Shown: positions 39,413 to 53,575, counted from the stretch's first letter. The stretch: 59,843 nucleotides of DNA from Ligilactobacillus saerimneri DSM 16049 (GCF_000423265.1 NZ_AUHQ01000010.1:1-59843); one strand, 5' to 3'. Notes: generated by a model not told the origin, from the sequence alone. Numbers and translations are program-made.

Positions 39413-41035
39413 ATGCCACAAGCAGCAACTATTTTAAACAACCCTTATCTCAACAAGGGAACTGGTTTTACTTATGAAGAAAGAAAAGAATTAGGCTTAG
39501 TGGGGGCATTGCCACCCCGGGTCCAAACGTTAGCTGAACAAGCTGAACAAGCCTACCAACAATTTCAACGGATTGAAGATGGGTTGGACCAACGCCTCTT
39601 TTTAATGAAGATTTTTGATACTAACCGCACATTATTCTATTACCTTTTTGGGCAGCATATTGTGGAATTCATGCCAATTGTTTATGATCCGGTGATTGCT
39701 GAATCGATTGAACAATATAGTGAAATCTACACCCGACCACAGGATGCAGCTTTTATTTCAATTGACCGAATGGATGAAATTGAAGATACATTGCGGAACG
39801 CAGCCTCTGGTCGTGACATCCGTCTTATCGTTGTAACTGATGGTGAAGGAATCTTAGGAATTGGTGACTGGGGCGTCAACGGGGTTGATATTTCTGTTGG
39901 TAAGTTGATGGTTTATACAGCAGCTGCCGGGATTGATCCCGCCCAAGTACTAGCCGTTTCATTAGATGCCGGAACAAATAATGAACAATTACTTACTGAT
40001 CCATTGTATTTAGGAAATCGCCATGAGCGGGTCTATGGGGACCGTTACTATGAGATGGTTGACAAGTTTGTAGCCGCTGCTGAAAAATTATTCCCGCAAG
40101 TGTTGTTGCACTTTGAAGACTTTGGCCGTGCCAATGCTTCCAATATTTTGAATAAGTATCAAGATAAGATTTTGACATTTAATGACGATATCCAGGGAAC
40201 GGGGATTATTTGTTTGGCTGGGGTTCTAGGTGCCTTAAACATTTCTAAGCAAAAAATCACCGACCAAACATTCCTGACTTTCGGAGCTGGTAATGCCGGT
40301 GTCGGAATCGCCAAGATGATGTATGATGAATTGCTCCGTGAAGGGTTAACTCCTGAAGAAGCTAAGCAACATTTCTATTTAGTTGATAAACAAGGATTGC
40401 TATTTGAAGATACTCCAGATTTAACCCCAGAGCAAAAGCAATTTTTACGTAAGCGGAGTGAATTTGCTAACGCGGATGAATTGACTAATTTAGAAGCAGT
40501 AGTCAAAGCAGTTCACCCAACAGTGATGATTGGGACTTCCAAACAACCAGGAGCATTTACCGAAGCAATTGTTAAGGAAATGGCGGCTCATACTGAACGG
40601 CCAATTATTTTCCCAATCTCCAATCCGACGAAGTTAGCTGAAGCAAAAGCAGCTGATTTGTTGAAGTGGACAGACGGTAAAGCGTTGATCGGAACAGGTA
40701 TTCCAGTCGCTCCAATTGAATACAAGGGAGTAACTTATGAAATTGGACAGGCTAACAATGCCTTGGTTTACCCTGGTGTTGGGGTTGGGGCATTGGCCGT
40801 TAATGCCAAAGTAATCAATGAGAAGATGTTGGCTCAAGCAGCCCATGCTTTAGGCGGGATTGTTGATCCAGACCAACCAGGGGCAGCCGTCTTACCTCCA
40901 GTAGAACGATTAACGGAATTCTCCACTACGGTGGCTGAAACAGTAGCTCAAGCAGCTATTGACCAAGGATTGGCACAAACCGATTTAACAGCCCATGATG
41001 CCGTTCAAGCTATGAAATGGGAACCTAAATATTAA
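39413..41035 (+). CDS. mleS: Malolactic enzyme
   Basis: The enzyme decarboxylates L-malate to L-lactate and carbon dioxide with NAD+ and Mn2+, consuming a proton and thus helping acid tolerance and proton-motive force. 540 residues, the usual length for MleS. The malic-enzyme fold is clear: [11 protein letters not shown] (about residues 144-154), metal-site segment [26 protein letters not shown], and the NAD loop [11 protein letters not shown] near 291. MleS is favoured over NAD malic enzyme by its neighbours mleR and mleP. Confidence 0.93.
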   Translation: MPQAATILNNPYLNKGTGFTYEERKELGLVGALPPRVQTLAEQAEQAYQQFQRIEDGLDQRLFLMKIFDTNRTLFYYLFGQHIVEFMPIVYDPVIAESIEQYSEIYTRPQDAAFISIDRMDEIEDTLRNAASGRDIRLIVVTDGEGILGIGDWGVNGVDISVGKLMVYTAAAGIDPAQVLAVSLDAGTNNEQLLTDPLYLGNRHERVYGDRYYEMVDKFVAAAEKLFPQVLLHFEDFGRANASNILNKYQDKILTFNDDIQGTGIICLAGVLGALNISKQKITDQTFLTFGAGNAGVGIAKMMYDELLREGLTPEEAKQHFYLVDKQGLLFEDTPDLTPEQKQFLRKRSEFANADELTNLEAVVKAVHPTVMIGTSKQPGAFTEAIVKEMAAHTERPIIFPISNPTKLAEAKAADLLKWTDGKALIGTGIPVAPIEYKGVTYEIGQANNALVYPGVGVGALAVNAKVINEKMLAQAAHALGGIVDPDQPGAAVLPPVERLTEFSTTVAETVAQAAIDQGLAQTDLTAHDAVQAMKWEPKY

Positions 41036-41082
41036 GTAAAGAGATTTAGAAAGAGAATTGATTTGAGGGGAGTTGAATACAA

Positions 41083-42057
41083 GTGCAAGTATTCTTAACA
41101 TCATTATCAAGCATCGCTGTGATCGTGTTGATTATGGCTTTGGGATATATTTTGCGGCGGACCGGTTGGTTTGCTGATTCCTTTGGGAGTAATATTGCTG
41201 GGTTGATTACCAAGATTGCCTTGCCTGCGTCGATTTTCGTCAGTGTAATGAACTACCTAACACGGGATAAATTGGCAAGCTTAGGGGTAGGGATTCTTTT
41301 CCCAGCAGTCGCGGTAATCATTGGTTATCTAATCGCTTGGGTAACAGTCAAAGTAGCACGGATCCGTCCCGGTCGCCGAGGGATCTTCATGAACGCCGTA
41401 GTTAACGCGAATACAATCTTCATCGGAATGCCATTGAACAACGCTTTGTTTGGCGCCAAGGCAATGAGTTATTTCTTGATTTACTATATTATCAATACGG
41501 TTTCGACATGGGCGTTTGGGATCTATTTGATTTCCAACGATGATCCAACAGTAGATAAAAGTGAACAGGAAAAGAGTCATAAGATTAACTGGAAGAAACT
41601 TCTGCCAATGCCATTGGTAGGATTTGTGGTAGCAGTTGTTTGGTTATTATTAGGAATTCCAGTACCAACATTTATGAACCAGACCCTGTCATATGTTGGT
41701 GGCTTGGTTACACCATTATCCTTGATTTATATCGGGATTGTGTTAGCAGATGCGGGCTTGGATAAGTTTAAGTTCGAACGGGATTCGGTAATGGCTTTAA
41801 TCGGTCGGTTTATCCTGTCACCATTAGTGCTGATCCTAGTGATTAAACTCGGGACAGGGATGATGGGAATTAGCTTACCAACCCTGATGCGGCAAACATT
41901 GGTAGTTCAATCAGCTCTCCCAATGTTGGCAGTATTGCCAATTCTAGCCAAAGAAGCTCATGGTGATGTTGACTATGCAACCAATATTGTAGTGATGAGT
42001 ACTGTGTTGTTCATCGTGGTTGTTCCAGTTCTGATGGCCATTCTACAATTTATTTAA
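41083..42057 (+). CDS. mleP: Malate permease, auxin efflux carrier family
   Basis: 324 residues with about ten hydrophobic segments, the AEC family pattern, including the central break with FIGMPLNNALFGAKAM and the C-terminal half repeat. In malolactic loci this protein takes up malate, probably by uniport or exchange with lactate. It starts with GTG 47 bases after mleS and shares its operon. Confidence 0.9.
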   Translation: MQVFLTSLSSIAVIVLIMALGYILRRTGWFADSFGSNIAGLITKIALPASIFVSVMNYLTRDKLASLGVGILFPAVAVIIGYLIAWVTVKVARIRPGRRGIFMNAVVNANTIFIGMPLNNALFGAKAMSYFLIYYIINTVSTWAFGIYLISNDDPTVDKSEQEKSHKINWKKLLPMPLVGFVVAVVWLLLGIPVPTFMNQTLSYVGGLVTPLSLIYIGIVLADAGLDKFKFERDSVMALIGRFILSPLVLILVIKLGTGMMGISLPTLMRQTLVVQSALPMLAVLPILAKEAHGDVDYATNIVVMSTVLFIVVVPVLMAILQFI

Positions 42058-42076
42058 GTTATATCTATAACGTAAG

Positions 42077-42116
42077 AAACGCGCGCAAAACTTATATGGT
42101 TGAGCGCACGTTTTTT
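42077..42116 (+). terminator. Rho-independent terminator after mleP
   Basis: AAACGCGCGC (42077-42086) pairs with GCGCACGTTT (42104-42113), with one mismatch, running into T's. Confidence 0.82.
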
Positions 42117-42179
42117 GTTTAAAAAATACTGAGAAGCAAAGGAGAAGTTGTCAGTGTAACTAGTTAGAAAAATATTTTA

Positions 42180-42188
42180 TGCTATAAT
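42180..42188 (+). promoter_or_regulatory. Extended -10 promoter of the glucosaminidase gene
   Basis: TGCTATAAT, an extended -10, lies 37 bases before the TTG start. No clear -35. Confidence 0.6.
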
Positions 42189-42224
42189 CATCTTAATACA
42201 CTAATCAAAGGGGAACGGGTCAAC

Positions 42225-42920
42225 TTGCCGCAAAAAAAGACTGGAAATAAGGCCAAGGTCAGGTCCAAAAAAAGACGACGTAAGCCGCACAAATGGCGGT
42301 ATTTTTTTCATAAAAATGGTCATTTACGCCCAGCCAATATTTTATTGACGGTAGTACTTTTATCCCTATTGTCGTTACAGGTTTTACGGTGGGTGGGACA
42401 ACATCGTTTAGCTACCTGGGAACAGCAGACAGAGACGCAACAAGGGACAACTGTGGACGAGCAACGCCAGCAATTTTTGGATAAGATTGCTGGTGCGGCT
42501 CAAGCGGACCAAAAGCAGTATCATTTGCGAGCAAGCATCACGTTGGCCCAGGCAGCTTTAGAATCTGACTGGGGACGGAGCGCACTGGCGACTAAATACA
42601 ATAATCTGTTTGGGATTAAGGATCGTGGTCCCGATGCGACTATGATGACTACCAAAGAGTATGTAAATGGACAATGGATCACAGTCAAAGCCCCGTTTGC
42701 AGTATATAGTAGCTGGACCGACTCAGTACATGCTCATACAATGCTGATTGTTAATGGGACAAAGTGGGATCCTAATCACTATCAAGCAGTGTTGACGGCA
42801 ACAAATTATCAGGAAGCGGCCCAAGCTTTACAGCGTCAGGGGTATGCTACTGATCCGACTTACGCTGAAAAGTTAATTAATGTCATTAAGAAATATCACT
42901 TGGATCGGTATGATTCATAA
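42225..42920 (+). CDS. Membrane-anchored N-acetylglucosaminidase/muramidase, GH73
   Basis: 231 residues from a TTG start. A very basic cytoplasmic end (residues 1-35, KKRRRKPHKWR) is followed by one transmembrane anchor (about 38-58), and a GH73 domain outside (about 85-231). The catalytic glutamate is in AQAALESDWG, followed by the family motif YNNLFGIK. Enzymes of this type cut peptidoglycan glycan strands during growth or separation. The missing signal cleavage site and lack of wall-binding repeats point to a membrane-tethered enzyme. Confidence 0.9.
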   Translation: MPQKKTGNKAKVRSKKRRRKPHKWRYFFHKNGHLRPANILLTVVLLSLLSLQVLRWVGQHRLATWEQQTETQQGTTVDEQRQQFLDKIAGAAQADQKQYHLRASITLAQAALESDWGRSALATKYNNLFGIKDRGPDATMMTTKEYVNGQWITVKAPFAVYSSWTDSVHAHTMLIVNGTKWDPNHYQAVLTATNYQEAAQALQRQGYATDPTYAEKLINVIKKYHLDRYDS

Positions 42921-42938
42921 AGAAAAGGGAGTTGCAGA

Positions 42939-43520
42939 ATGGAAGAGCTGAAACAAAGAATTCGGGAAGATGGGGTCGTTTTACCAGGAAACGTTTTAAA
43001 AGTTAATCAATTTTTAAATCACCAAATTGATCCCGATTTGTTATATCGAATTGGACAAGAATTTGTGGAATTATTTAAAGATCAAAAGATTACTAAGATT
43101 GTAACAGTAGAATCTTCAGGAATTGCTCCCGCAACAATGGTTGGCTTGAATTTGCATGTACCAGTTGTGTTTGCGCGTAAAAAGAAGAGTTCAACCATGA
43201 ATGACAATCTCTATACTGCAGATGTTTTTTCATATACTAAGCGCGTAACTAATACAATTTCGATTGACAGTAAATTTTTGAGTGCCGATGATCATGTTTT
43301 GATCATTGATGACTTCTTGGCAAATGGTCAAGCCATTTTAGGTTTGATTGATATTTGTCGGCAAGCCCAATGTACTATTGTTGGAGCTGGTGTTGTTATT
43401 GAAAAATCCTTCCAAGAAGGAGCAAGTTTGATCAAAGAAAAGGGTGTGCACTTAGAGTCATTGGCTCGGATTGCCTCGTTTGCTGGTGACGAAGTACACT
43501 TTGTTGGGGAAGAAAACTAA
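42939..43520 (+). CDS. xpt: Xanthine phosphoribosyltransferase
   Basis: The enzyme converts xanthine and PRPP to XMP in purine salvage. 193 residues. The PRPP-binding motif VLIIDDFLANGQA is near residue 124, and the start MEELKQRIREDGVVLPGNVL is that of Xpt. It follows the glucosaminidase gene by 18 bases, so no purine riboswitch fits in front, unlike xpt-pbuX in Bacillus; no permease follows either. Confidence 0.94.
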   Translation: MEELKQRIREDGVVLPGNVLKVNQFLNHQIDPDLLYRIGQEFVELFKDQKITKIVTVESSGIAPATMVGLNLHVPVVFARKKKSSTMNDNLYTADVFSYTKRVTNTISIDSKFLSADDHVLIIDDFLANGQAILGLIDICRQAQCTIVGAGVVIEKSFQEGASLIKEKGVHLESLARIASFAGDEVHFVGEEN

Positions 43521-43546
43521 TCAGTCCGTAGCTATGGCTGAGAATA

Positions 43547-43555
43547 TGGTAAAAT
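43547..43555 (+). promoter_or_regulatory. Extended -10 promoter of the PurK-like gene
   Basis: TGGTAAAAT fits an extended -10 and lies 65 bases before the chosen start. Confidence 0.45.
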
Positions 43556-43620
43556 GAGAAACGAATAAGTTTTTCTAAAAGCCGGTTTGATTGCAAATTA
43601 AAGCAAAGGTTGTGACAGAA

Positions 43621-44754
43621 ATGGCAGAGAAGGTTCTATTTCCAGGAGATACGATTGGTATCGTTGGTGATAGTCCCAATGGTATCATGATGGTTGCAGC
43701 AGCAAAGCGTTTAGGCTTTAAGGTCATTGTGTGTGGAAGCAATGAATCTAGTCCTACGATGCAGGCTGCTGACGTAAGAATTGTTGGTACAAGCAAAGAA
43801 AAATTACAAGATTTTGCAGAACGCTGTGACTTGATCACGTATGAATCACAGTATGTGCCTGCTAGTGTGATTGAATTTCTCAGTCGCTTTACGGCGGTTC
43901 CCCAGGGAAAAGATACGTTGGAGATCACTCAAGATCGGTTGTTGGAGCGGGCATTTTTTGAACAGATCAATGTTAACATTGCGCCGTATGCAACAATTGT
44001 TAGCCTTGATGATATTTACCAATCAGTGTCTTCGATTGGTTTTCCATGTATTTTGAAGCCAATTCAAAAGGATATCAATAACAAGCACCAAGCGGTAATC
44101 AAACGGCAAACCGATATCGCTAAGGTAGCTGATATAGTTGATTTGGGAACCTATGTGCTGGAGTCGTTGATTTCATTCAATAAAGAGATTTCAGTGGTCT
44201 TTAGTCGTGACTATGACGGTGAGCTTAAGTTCTTCCCGTTGACTGAGGAAGTATACCACGGGCACGATTTGAATCGTGTGTTAACACCAGCGCGAGTTAC
44301 TAATGATGTAGAAGAAGAAATTCACCGCTTAGCACATCAAATTGCTGAAAACATCAACTATGTTGGGGTGATGCAACTATCATTTTACCTAACTGATAGT
44401 GGCTCCTTGTATGTTAAACGGATGGTGCCGGCAGTTAGTCCAACGGGTTATGTCTTTGACAAAGCAACATTGGTTTCCATGTTTGAACAACACCTGCGGG
44501 TTTTAGCGCGGATGCCATTAATGACAACCGAATTAGTTGAACCAACTGCAATGGTCATGATGACGGATGATGACCAAGATAGCATTCGAACCCAATGGGT
44601 TTTGAAAGATAACTGGTCGTACAACTTCTTCCGTTATCCTGAAAGGATGAAGCCACGACCAGCGGGATATGTGCTGGTCACGGCGCCGACGATTGATGCA
44701 GCTGAAGAACAGATCCAAGCAACTGAGATTTGGCCGGATGAAACGTCAGAATAA
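43621..44754 (+). CDS. PurK-like ATP-grasp protein with altered active site
   Basis: 377 residues from the ATG at 43621 (AAAGGT 10 bases upstream); in-frame TTG 43591 lacks a ribosome site. An N-terminal pre-ATP-grasp fold (DTIGIVGDSPNGIMMVAAAK) and an ATP-grasp domain (FPCILKPIQKDINNKHQAVI; GVMQLSFYLTDSGSLYVKRM) match N5-carboxyaminoimidazole ribonucleotide synthase. The family signature RPHNSGH after the last metal ligand is replaced by MVPAVSPTGY (about residues 267-276). No purE or purine operon is adjacent. It may be a paralogue with another substrate. Annotation as PurK proper would be risky. Confidence 0.7.
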   Translation: MAEKVLFPGDTIGIVGDSPNGIMMVAAAKRLGFKVIVCGSNESSPTMQAADVRIVGTSKEKLQDFAERCDLITYESQYVPASVIEFLSRFTAVPQGKDTLEITQDRLLERAFFEQINVNIAPYATIVSLDDIYQSVSSIGFPCILKPIQKDINNKHQAVIKRQTDIAKVADIVDLGTYVLESLISFNKEISVVFSRDYDGELKFFPLTEEVYHGHDLNRVLTPARVTNDVEEEIHRLAHQIAENINYVGVMQLSFYLTDSGSLYVKRMVPAVSPTGYVFDKATLVSMFEQHLRVLARMPLMTTELVEPTAMVMMTDDDQDSIRTQWVLKDNWSYNFFRYPERMKPRPAGYVLVTAPTIDAAEEQIQATEIWPDETSE

Positions 44755-44778
44755 TTAAACAGTTGAAAAGTGACAAGA

Positions 44779-44802
44779 AAGCTGCTGAGAGGCAGCTTTT
44801 TT
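44779..44802 (+). terminator. Rho-independent terminator after the PurK-like gene
   Basis: AAGCTGC (44779-44785) pairs with GCAGCTT (44792-44798), six-base loop, then T's. Confidence 0.85.
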
Positions 44803-44846
44803 CGTTGTGAATTTTAGGTAATTTTAAAGAAGCAAATAATGATCTT

Positions 44847-44855
44847 TGCTATAAT
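44847..44855 (+). promoter_or_regulatory. Extended -10 promoter of pcrA-ligA-camS
   Basis: TGCTATAAT, 34 bases before the pcrA start; no good -35. Confidence 0.65.
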
Positions 44856-44889
44856 ATGAATGATTGTATACTTGACGAGAGGATTGAAT

Positions 44890-47121
44890 TTGAGCGTGGA
44901 AAATAATCTGTTACAAGGGTTAAATAACAAGCAACAAGAAGCAGTAAAAAGTGTCGCTGGTCCTTTGCTAATCATGGCGGGCGCTGGCAGTGGGAAAACC
45001 CGGGTTTTAACACACCGGGTTGCTTATATTATTGAGCAAAATTTAGCCAATCCCTGGAATATTTTGGCGATCACCTTTACCAACAAGGCTGCGCGTGAAA
45101 TGCGAGAACGGGTTGATAAATTAATGGGCGAAGGTGCTGAAGATATTTGGGTATCCACATTCCACGCTTTGTGTGTCCGAATTTTGCGGCGTAATGCTGA
45201 ACGGATTGGTTATGAGCGGGCGTTCAATATTGCTAGCACCAGTGAACAACGTACTTTGGTGAAACGTTTGTTAGCAGCCCTAAACGTTGATTCTAAACAA
45301 TATACCCCCCGGACAATTCTAGGAACTATCTCTAATGCTAAAAATAACATGGTAACGCCTGAGGAATTTGCCAGCAATGCGAAGGGTCCATATGAAGAAG
45401 TTGTAGCCAAGGTTTATCGGCAATATCAGGAAGAATTGCACCGTAACCAGGCGATGGACTTTGATGATTTGATCATGAAAACAATTGAGCTGTTCAAAGA
45501 ATTTCCGGATGTTTTAGAATATTACCAAAACAAGTTTCATTATATTCATGTGGATGAATATCAGGATACTAACGAAGCCCAGTATGAATTGGTAACTTTA
45601 TTAGCAGCACGCTACCGCAATATTTGTGTTGTAGGTGATGCTGATCAGAGTATCTATGGTTGGCGGGGAGCTAATATGGAGAATATCCTTAATTTTGAAA
45701 AGGATTATCCAGATGCAACGGTAGTAAAATTGGAACAAAATTATCGTTCAACTAAAAATATCCTCAAAGCAGCTAATGCGGTAATTGACAACAATATTAA
45801 CCGGAAAGATAAGACTTTGTGGACAGACAATGCTGCCGGGGATAAGGTGCATTATTATCGGGCTGGTAATGAGAATGATGAAGCATACTATGTGATCAAA
45901 CAAGTGCAAAAGTTGCGTCAAGATCAAGACTATGATTACAGTGATTTTGCGGTCTTGTACCGGACTAATGCTCAATCTCGGGTAATTGAAGAAGCTTTGC
46001 TGAAGGCTGGTATTCCATATAAGTTAGTTGGTGCACATAAGTTCTATGACCGGATGGAAATTCAAGATGTGCTGGCGTACTTGCGGTTAGCTACGAATCC
46101 TGATGATTCCTTGAGTTTTCGCCGGGTTGTCAATGTACCTAAACGTGGGATCGGAACAACTAGTGTCGATAAGCTAGCTGACTTTGCAACGATGAATAAT
46201 ATCACGATGTTAGAAGCAGCTCGTCAAGCAGGAGCGGCTAATATTCGTGGCAAGGCTCAGGGGCAACTATTAGCTTTTGCTGATCTCATTGCTGACCTCC
46301 ATGATTTTCAAATGGAGCATAATATCACTGAATTAACAGATGAAATCTTACAGCGGTCAGGTTATAAAGAGATGCTGGAGACCGAAAAGACTCTTGAAAA
46401 TCAAAGCCGGCTGGAAAACTTGGAAGAATTTAAATCAGTTACGGCGGAATTCGAAAAGAATTGGATGCCAACAGATGAAGAAAGCAATATGTTTGTGGAT
46501 TTCTTATCTGATTTGGCGTTGGTATCTGACCAAGATGATGTCGAAGAAGATGCCCCAGAAGTAACTCTGATGACCCTACATGCAGCTAAAGGATTGGAAT
46601 TCCCGGTTGTTTTCTTGATCGGGATGGAAGAGGGGATCTTCCCTTTGGGACGAGCAACAGAGGATGACGGGGAATTAGAAGAAGAACGACGCTTAGCTTA
46701 TGTGGGAATCACGCGGGCAGAAAAAGAGTTGTACTTGACCAATGCCCAGTCACGGATGCTGTATGGGCGGCGGCAAATCAATCCAGCTTCCCGGTTTATT
46801 ACTGAAATCGATACTGATGTCTTGGTATCAGAAGGGCATAAGGCAAGTGAAATCGCACGCCCTGCAGGACGACGAGATTATCCGTTTGATCGCTACCGCA
46901 AAAAAACAAGTTTCCAGCCAGGCCAGCGGATTGAAAACAAGGGCACTGGGGCCGAGAAAAAGGCATGGAAGATTGGTGACCAAGTTAAGCATAAAGCTTG
47001 GGGGACTGGCACAATCATTAAGGTAACCGGCCAAGGCGAAGGAATGGAACTGGACATTGCTTTCCCATCTCAAGGGATCAAGCGGTTGTTAGCGTCCTTT
47101 GCTCCAATTACACGAGTTTAG
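44890..47121 (+). CDS. pcrA: ATP-dependent DNA helicase PcrA (UvrD type)
   Basis: PcrA is a 3'-5' superfamily 1 helicase in repair and in removal of RecA and stalled polymerase. The TTG at 44890, behind GAGAGGA, gives 743 residues. Motifs are all present: AGAGSGKT (I), VDEYQDTNEAQYEL (II), GDADQSIYGWRGA (III), QNYRST (IV), TLMTLHAAKGLEFPVVFL (V), AYVGITRAEKELYL (VI). The C-terminal tudor-like domain (GDQVKHKAWGTGTIIKV), which binds RNA polymerase, is complete. First gene of an operon with ligA and camS. Confidence 0.96.
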   Translation: MSVENNLLQGLNNKQQEAVKSVAGPLLIMAGAGSGKTRVLTHRVAYIIEQNLANPWNILAITFTNKAAREMRERVDKLMGEGAEDIWVSTFHALCVRILRRNAERIGYERAFNIASTSEQRTLVKRLLAALNVDSKQYTPRTILGTISNAKNNMVTPEEFASNAKGPYEEVVAKVYRQYQEELHRNQAMDFDDLIMKTIELFKEFPDVLEYYQNKFHYIHVDEYQDTNEAQYELVTLLAARYRNICVVGDADQSIYGWRGANMENILNFEKDYPDATVVKLEQNYRSTKNILKAANAVIDNNINRKDKTLWTDNAAGDKVHYYRAGNENDEAYYVIKQVQKLRQDQDYDYSDFAVLYRTNAQSRVIEEALLKAGIPYKLVGAHKFYDRMEIQDVLAYLRLATNPDDSLSFRRVVNVPKRGIGTTSVDKLADFATMNNITMLEAARQAGAANIRGKAQGQLLAFADLIADLHDFQMEHNITELTDEILQRSGYKEMLETEKTLENQSRLENLEEFKSVTAEFEKNWMPTDEESNMFVDFLSDLALVSDQDDVEEDAPEVTLMTLHAAKGLEFPVVFLIGMEEGIFPLGRATEDDGELEEERRLAYVGITRAEKELYLTNAQSRMLYGRRQINPASRFITEIDTDVLVSEGHKASEIARPAGRRDYPFDRYRKKTSFQPGQRIENKGTGAEKKAWKIGDQVKHKAWGTGTIIKVTGQGEGMELDIAFPSQGIKRLLASFAPITRV

Positions 47122-50300
<3,179 letters not shown>

Positions 50301-50332
50301 TCAACATTTACCTAGGACAATAATTTTACCTG

Positions 50333-50341
50333 TGCTAGAAT
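50333..50341 (+). promoter_or_regulatory. Extended -10 promoter of gatCAB
   Basis: TGCTAGAAT, about 30 bases before the gatC start. Confidence 0.55.
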
Positions 50342-50372
50342 AAAAAAAGATATTGCGGAAAGAGGGATGAAA

Positions 50373-50675
50373 ATGGCTATCAGTTCACAAGAAGTAGCCC
50401 ACGTGGCTAGCTTAGCTAAATTAGCCTTCGCTCCGGAGGAACTTGCTAAGTTTACCGGACAAATGGACGCCATCATTAAGATGGTTGAACAGTTACAAGA
50501 AGTAGATACGACAGGAGTACCAGTGACAACCCACGTTACTGATGCCCGCAACATTATGCGCGAAGATGTTGCAGTTCCAGGAACAGATCGTGATTTGATG
50601 ATGCGTAATGTTCCCCAACAGCAGGACGGCTTAATTAAAGTTCCTGCAATTATTGATGAAAGCGAGGAAGGCTAG
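50373..50675 (+). CDS. gatC: Asp-tRNA(Asn)/Glu-tRNA(Gln) amidotransferase subunit C
   Basis: GatC stabilises the GatA-GatB complex. The ATG at 50373 is taken over the one at 50367, since AGAGGG lies right before the latter. 100 residues, starting [19 protein letters not shown], with the usual MREDV motif in the middle. It is cotranscribed with gatA and gatB. Confidence 0.94.
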   Translation: MAISSQEVAHVASLAKLAFAPEELAKFTGQMDAIIKMVEQLQEVDTTGVPVTTHVTDARNIMREDVAVPGTDRDLMMRNVPQQQDGLIKVPAIIDESEEG

Positions 50676-50678
50676 TTG

Positions 50679-52142
50679 ATGGATTACTTGAAACATGACT
50701 TGACATCGCTCCACCAAGGTCTGGTTAACAAGGACTTTAGTGCGGAAGAATTGGTTGCCCAAACCTACGATGTAATTGCAGAACGGGATGAAAAAATTGA
50801 CGCTTTCTTGGCCTTGAACAAGGACCAAGCATTAGCTCAAGCTAAAGAATTAGATCAAGTGGGAATTGCGGCTGACCAAGTGTTGGCAGGGATTCCAGTG
50901 GGGATCAAGGATAACATTGTGACCCGTGACTTGACTACGACAGCTGCTAGCAAGATTCTGGAAAACTTTAATCCAATTTACAATGCAACAGTAATGGATA
51001 AGTTAGCGGCAGCGAAGATGATTACGGTTGGAAAGCTCAACATGGACGAGTTTGCTATGGGGGGTTCCACCGAAACATCAGCCTTTAAGTTGACCAAGAA
51101 TGCTTGGGATCAGACTAAGGTTCCAGGTGGATCTTCCGGTGGGTCAGCAGCAGCTGTGGCATCCGGGCAAGTGATTGCGGCGTTGGGTTCAGATACTGGT
51201 GGTTCTATTCGTCAACCAGCCGCTTATAACGGAATTGTTGGGATGAAGCCTACTTATGGCCGGGTATCCCGCTATGGGTTGATCGCCTTTGCTTCTAGTT
51301 TGGATCAGATCGGACCATTGACCCGGACGGTAAAAGATAACGCCTTGATGTTAAATGCTATTAGTGGGGCCGATCAACATGACTTTACTAGTTCTCGCCG
51401 GCCAGTGCCTGACTTTACCGCTGGAATTGATGCTGGTGTTAAGGGAATGCGGATCGCTGTACCAAAAGAATACATGGGTGACGGGATCGCACCAGAAGTT
51501 AAAGATGCAATCAAACAAGCAATCAAGACTTATGAAGAACTGGGGGCAATAGTGGAGGAAGTTTCCCTGCCATACAGCAAGTATGGGGTGGCAGTTTACT
51601 ACATCATTGCTTCTTCTGAAGCTTCATCTAACTTGCAACGGTTTGATGGTATTCGTTATGGTTTCCGAGCACAAGACGTTAAGAATTTGGAAGATGTCTA
51701 TGTTCGTTCCCGTTCTGAAGGATTTGGGGATGAAGTAAAACGGCGGATTATGCTAGGGACATTCTCCTTGTCAGCTGGAACCTATGATAAGTTCTTCAAG
51801 AAAGCGGCCCAAGTTCGGACATTGATTTGCCGTGACTTTGACCGGGTCTTTGCTGATTATGATTTGATTTTGGCACCAACTGCACCAACAGTAGCATATG
51901 GGATCGGAGAGGAAATCGATGACCCGGTTACAATGTATATGAACGATATTTTGACAATCCCAGTTAACTTGGCAGGCTTGCCAGGAATGTCCCTGCCAGC
52001 AGGCTTTGCTAACGGATTGCCAATTGGAATGCAATTGATCGCACCACAGTTTGCTGAACAAACGATTTACCAAGCGGGATATGCGTTTGAACAGGCAACT
52101 GACTTCCACAAACAAGTTCCAACGATTGGGGGTCAAAACTAA
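50679..52142 (+). CDS. gatA: Asp-tRNA(Asn)/Glu-tRNA(Gln) amidotransferase subunit A
   Basis: GatA releases ammonia from glutamine for transamidation of mischarged tRNA. 487 residues. The amidase signature with the Ser-cisSer-Lys triad is seen in GVPVGIKDN-type sequence ([12 protein letters not shown], near residue 70) and [15 protein letters not shown], then [19 protein letters not shown]. Starts at the ATG three bases after the gatC stop. Its stop overlaps the gatB start by one base. Confidence 0.96.
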   Translation: MDYLKHDLTSLHQGLVNKDFSAEELVAQTYDVIAERDEKIDAFLALNKDQALAQAKELDQVGIAADQVLAGIPVGIKDNIVTRDLTTTAASKILENFNPIYNATVMDKLAAAKMITVGKLNMDEFAMGGSTETSAFKLTKNAWDQTKVPGGSSGGSAAAVASGQVIAALGSDTGGSIRQPAAYNGIVGMKPTYGRVSRYGLIAFASSLDQIGPLTRTVKDNALMLNAISGADQHDFTSSRRPVPDFTAGIDAGVKGMRIAVPKEYMGDGIAPEVKDAIKQAIKTYEELGAIVEEVSLPYSKYGVAVYYIIASSEASSNLQRFDGIRYGFRAQDVKNLEDVYVRSRSEGFGDEVKRRIMLGTFSLSAGTYDKFFKKAAQVRTLICRDFDRVFADYDLILAPTAPTVAYGIGEEIDDPVTMYMNDILTIPVNLAGLPGMSLPAGFANGLPIGMQLIAPQFAEQTIYQAGYAFEQATDFHKQVPTIGGQN

Positions 52143-53575
52143 TGAATTTTGAAACAACAGTAGGGATCGAAGTCCACATCGAGTTACAAACGAACTCTAA
52201 GGCATACTCACCAACCCCAGTAGTGTATGGGGCAGAAGCCAACACGAATACTAACGTTATTGACTGGGGCTACCCTGGAGTTTTGCCCGAAGTTAACAAA
52301 GGCGCATTGGAGTACGCAATGCGGGCCGCTTTGGCTTTGAACTGTGAAATCGAACGGGATATTCATTTTGATCGGAAGAACTATTTCTACCCGGATAATC
52401 CTAAAGCATACCAAATTACCCAGCGCGAAACACCAATTGCTCACGATGGTTGGTTAGAATTTGAATTAGAAGATGGAACTAAAAAGAAGGTTCGGATTCA
52501 TGAAATTCACGTTGAAGAAGATGCGGGTAAGAACAGCCATAACCCAGATGGATATTCATATGTTGATTTGAACCGTCAGGGAACACCATTGATTGAAATC
52601 GTGGCGGAACCAGACTTGACGTCTGCTGATGAAGCATACGCATACTTGACACGGTTGCGGCAGATCATCCAGTTCACTGGGGTTTCAGACGTGAAGATGG
52701 AACAAGGTTCAATGCGGGCGGACGTTAACGTTTCTGTTCGGCCAATCGGTTCTGACCAGTACGGAACACGGACAGAAATGAAGAATCTGAACTCATTTGA
52801 ACACGTACGGAAAGGGATTGAGTACGAAGTCAAGCGGCAACAAGGAATCTTGTTGCAAGGGGGCGTAATCGAACAAGAAACAAGACGGTACGATGAACCT
52901 ACGGGCAAGACATACCTGATGCGTTCCAAGGAAGAAGCAAATGATTATCGCTACTTCCCAGAACCTGACTTACCACCAATTCACATTGATGATGAATGGG
53001 TAGCTGAAGTAACAGCCTCAATCCCAGAAATGCCAGATAAGCGGCGGGAACGCTATGTCAAAGAATGGGGAATTCCAGAATATGACGCTGGCGTCTTGAC
53101 TCAAACTAAGGAAATGTCTGACTTTTATGAAGCAACGGTTGCAGCTGGAGCTGACGCTAAGTTGGCTGCCAACTGGTTGATGGGGGAAGTGAATGCTTAC
53201 CTCAACAAGAACCAGGTTGAACTGAGTGCAACAGCGTTGACACCGGAACACTTGGCAACGATGATTAAATTGATTGTAGATGAAACAATTTCATCTAAGA
53301 TTGCTAAGAAAGTTTTCAAGGAAATTATCACAAACGATACTGAGCCACAAGCTTGGGTAGAAGCTAAGGGAATGGTGCAGTTATCAGATCCAGCAGTCCT
53401 CCAGCCAATCATTGATGAAGTTTTGGATAACAATGAACAATCAATCGAAGACTTCAAGAATGGTAAGGACCGGGCAGTTGGTTTCTTAGTTGGTAATATC
53501 ATGAAGCAAACCCGGGGTAAGGCTAATCCGAAGGTGGTCAATAAGCTCTTAATGGCAAGTTTAAAGCAAAGATAA
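52142..53575 (+). CDS. gatB: Asp-tRNA(Asn)/Glu-tRNA(Gln) amidotransferase subunit B
   Basis: GatB binds the mischarged tRNA and activates its side chain with ATP. 477 residues. Conserved segments [34 protein letters not shown] and [12 protein letters not shown] are in order, with the C-terminal YqeY-like helical domain ([20 protein letters not shown]). The presence of GatCAB implies that Gln-tRNA, and perhaps Asn-tRNA, is made by amidation. Confidence 0.96.
   Translation: MNFETTVGIEVHIELQTNSKAYSPTPVVYGAEANTNTNVIDWGYPGVLPEVNKGALEYAMRAALALNCEIERDIHFDRKNYFYPDNPKAYQITQRETPIAHDGWLEFELEDGTKKKVRIHEIHVEEDAGKNSHNPDGYSYVDLNRQGTPLIEIVAEPDLTSADEAYAYLTRLRQIIQFTGVSDVKMEQGSMRADVNVSVRPIGSDQYGTRTEMKNLNSFEHVRKGIEYEVKRQQGILLQGGVIEQETRRYDEPTGKTYLMRSKEEANDYRYFPEPDLPPIHIDDEWVAEVTASIPEMPDKRRERYVKEWGIPEYDAGVLTQTKEMSDFYEATVAAGADAKLAANWLMGEVNAYLNKNQVELSATALTPEHLATMIKLIVDETISSKIAKKVFKEIITNDTEPQAWVEAKGMVQLSDPAVLQPIIDEVLDNNEQSIEDFKNGKDRAVGFLVGNIMKQTRGKANPKVVNKLLMASLKQR

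Noticed and set aside
42921-42938. Purine riboswitch ahead of xpt.
   Set aside because: Only 18 bases separate xpt from the previous gene, too short for an aptamer.
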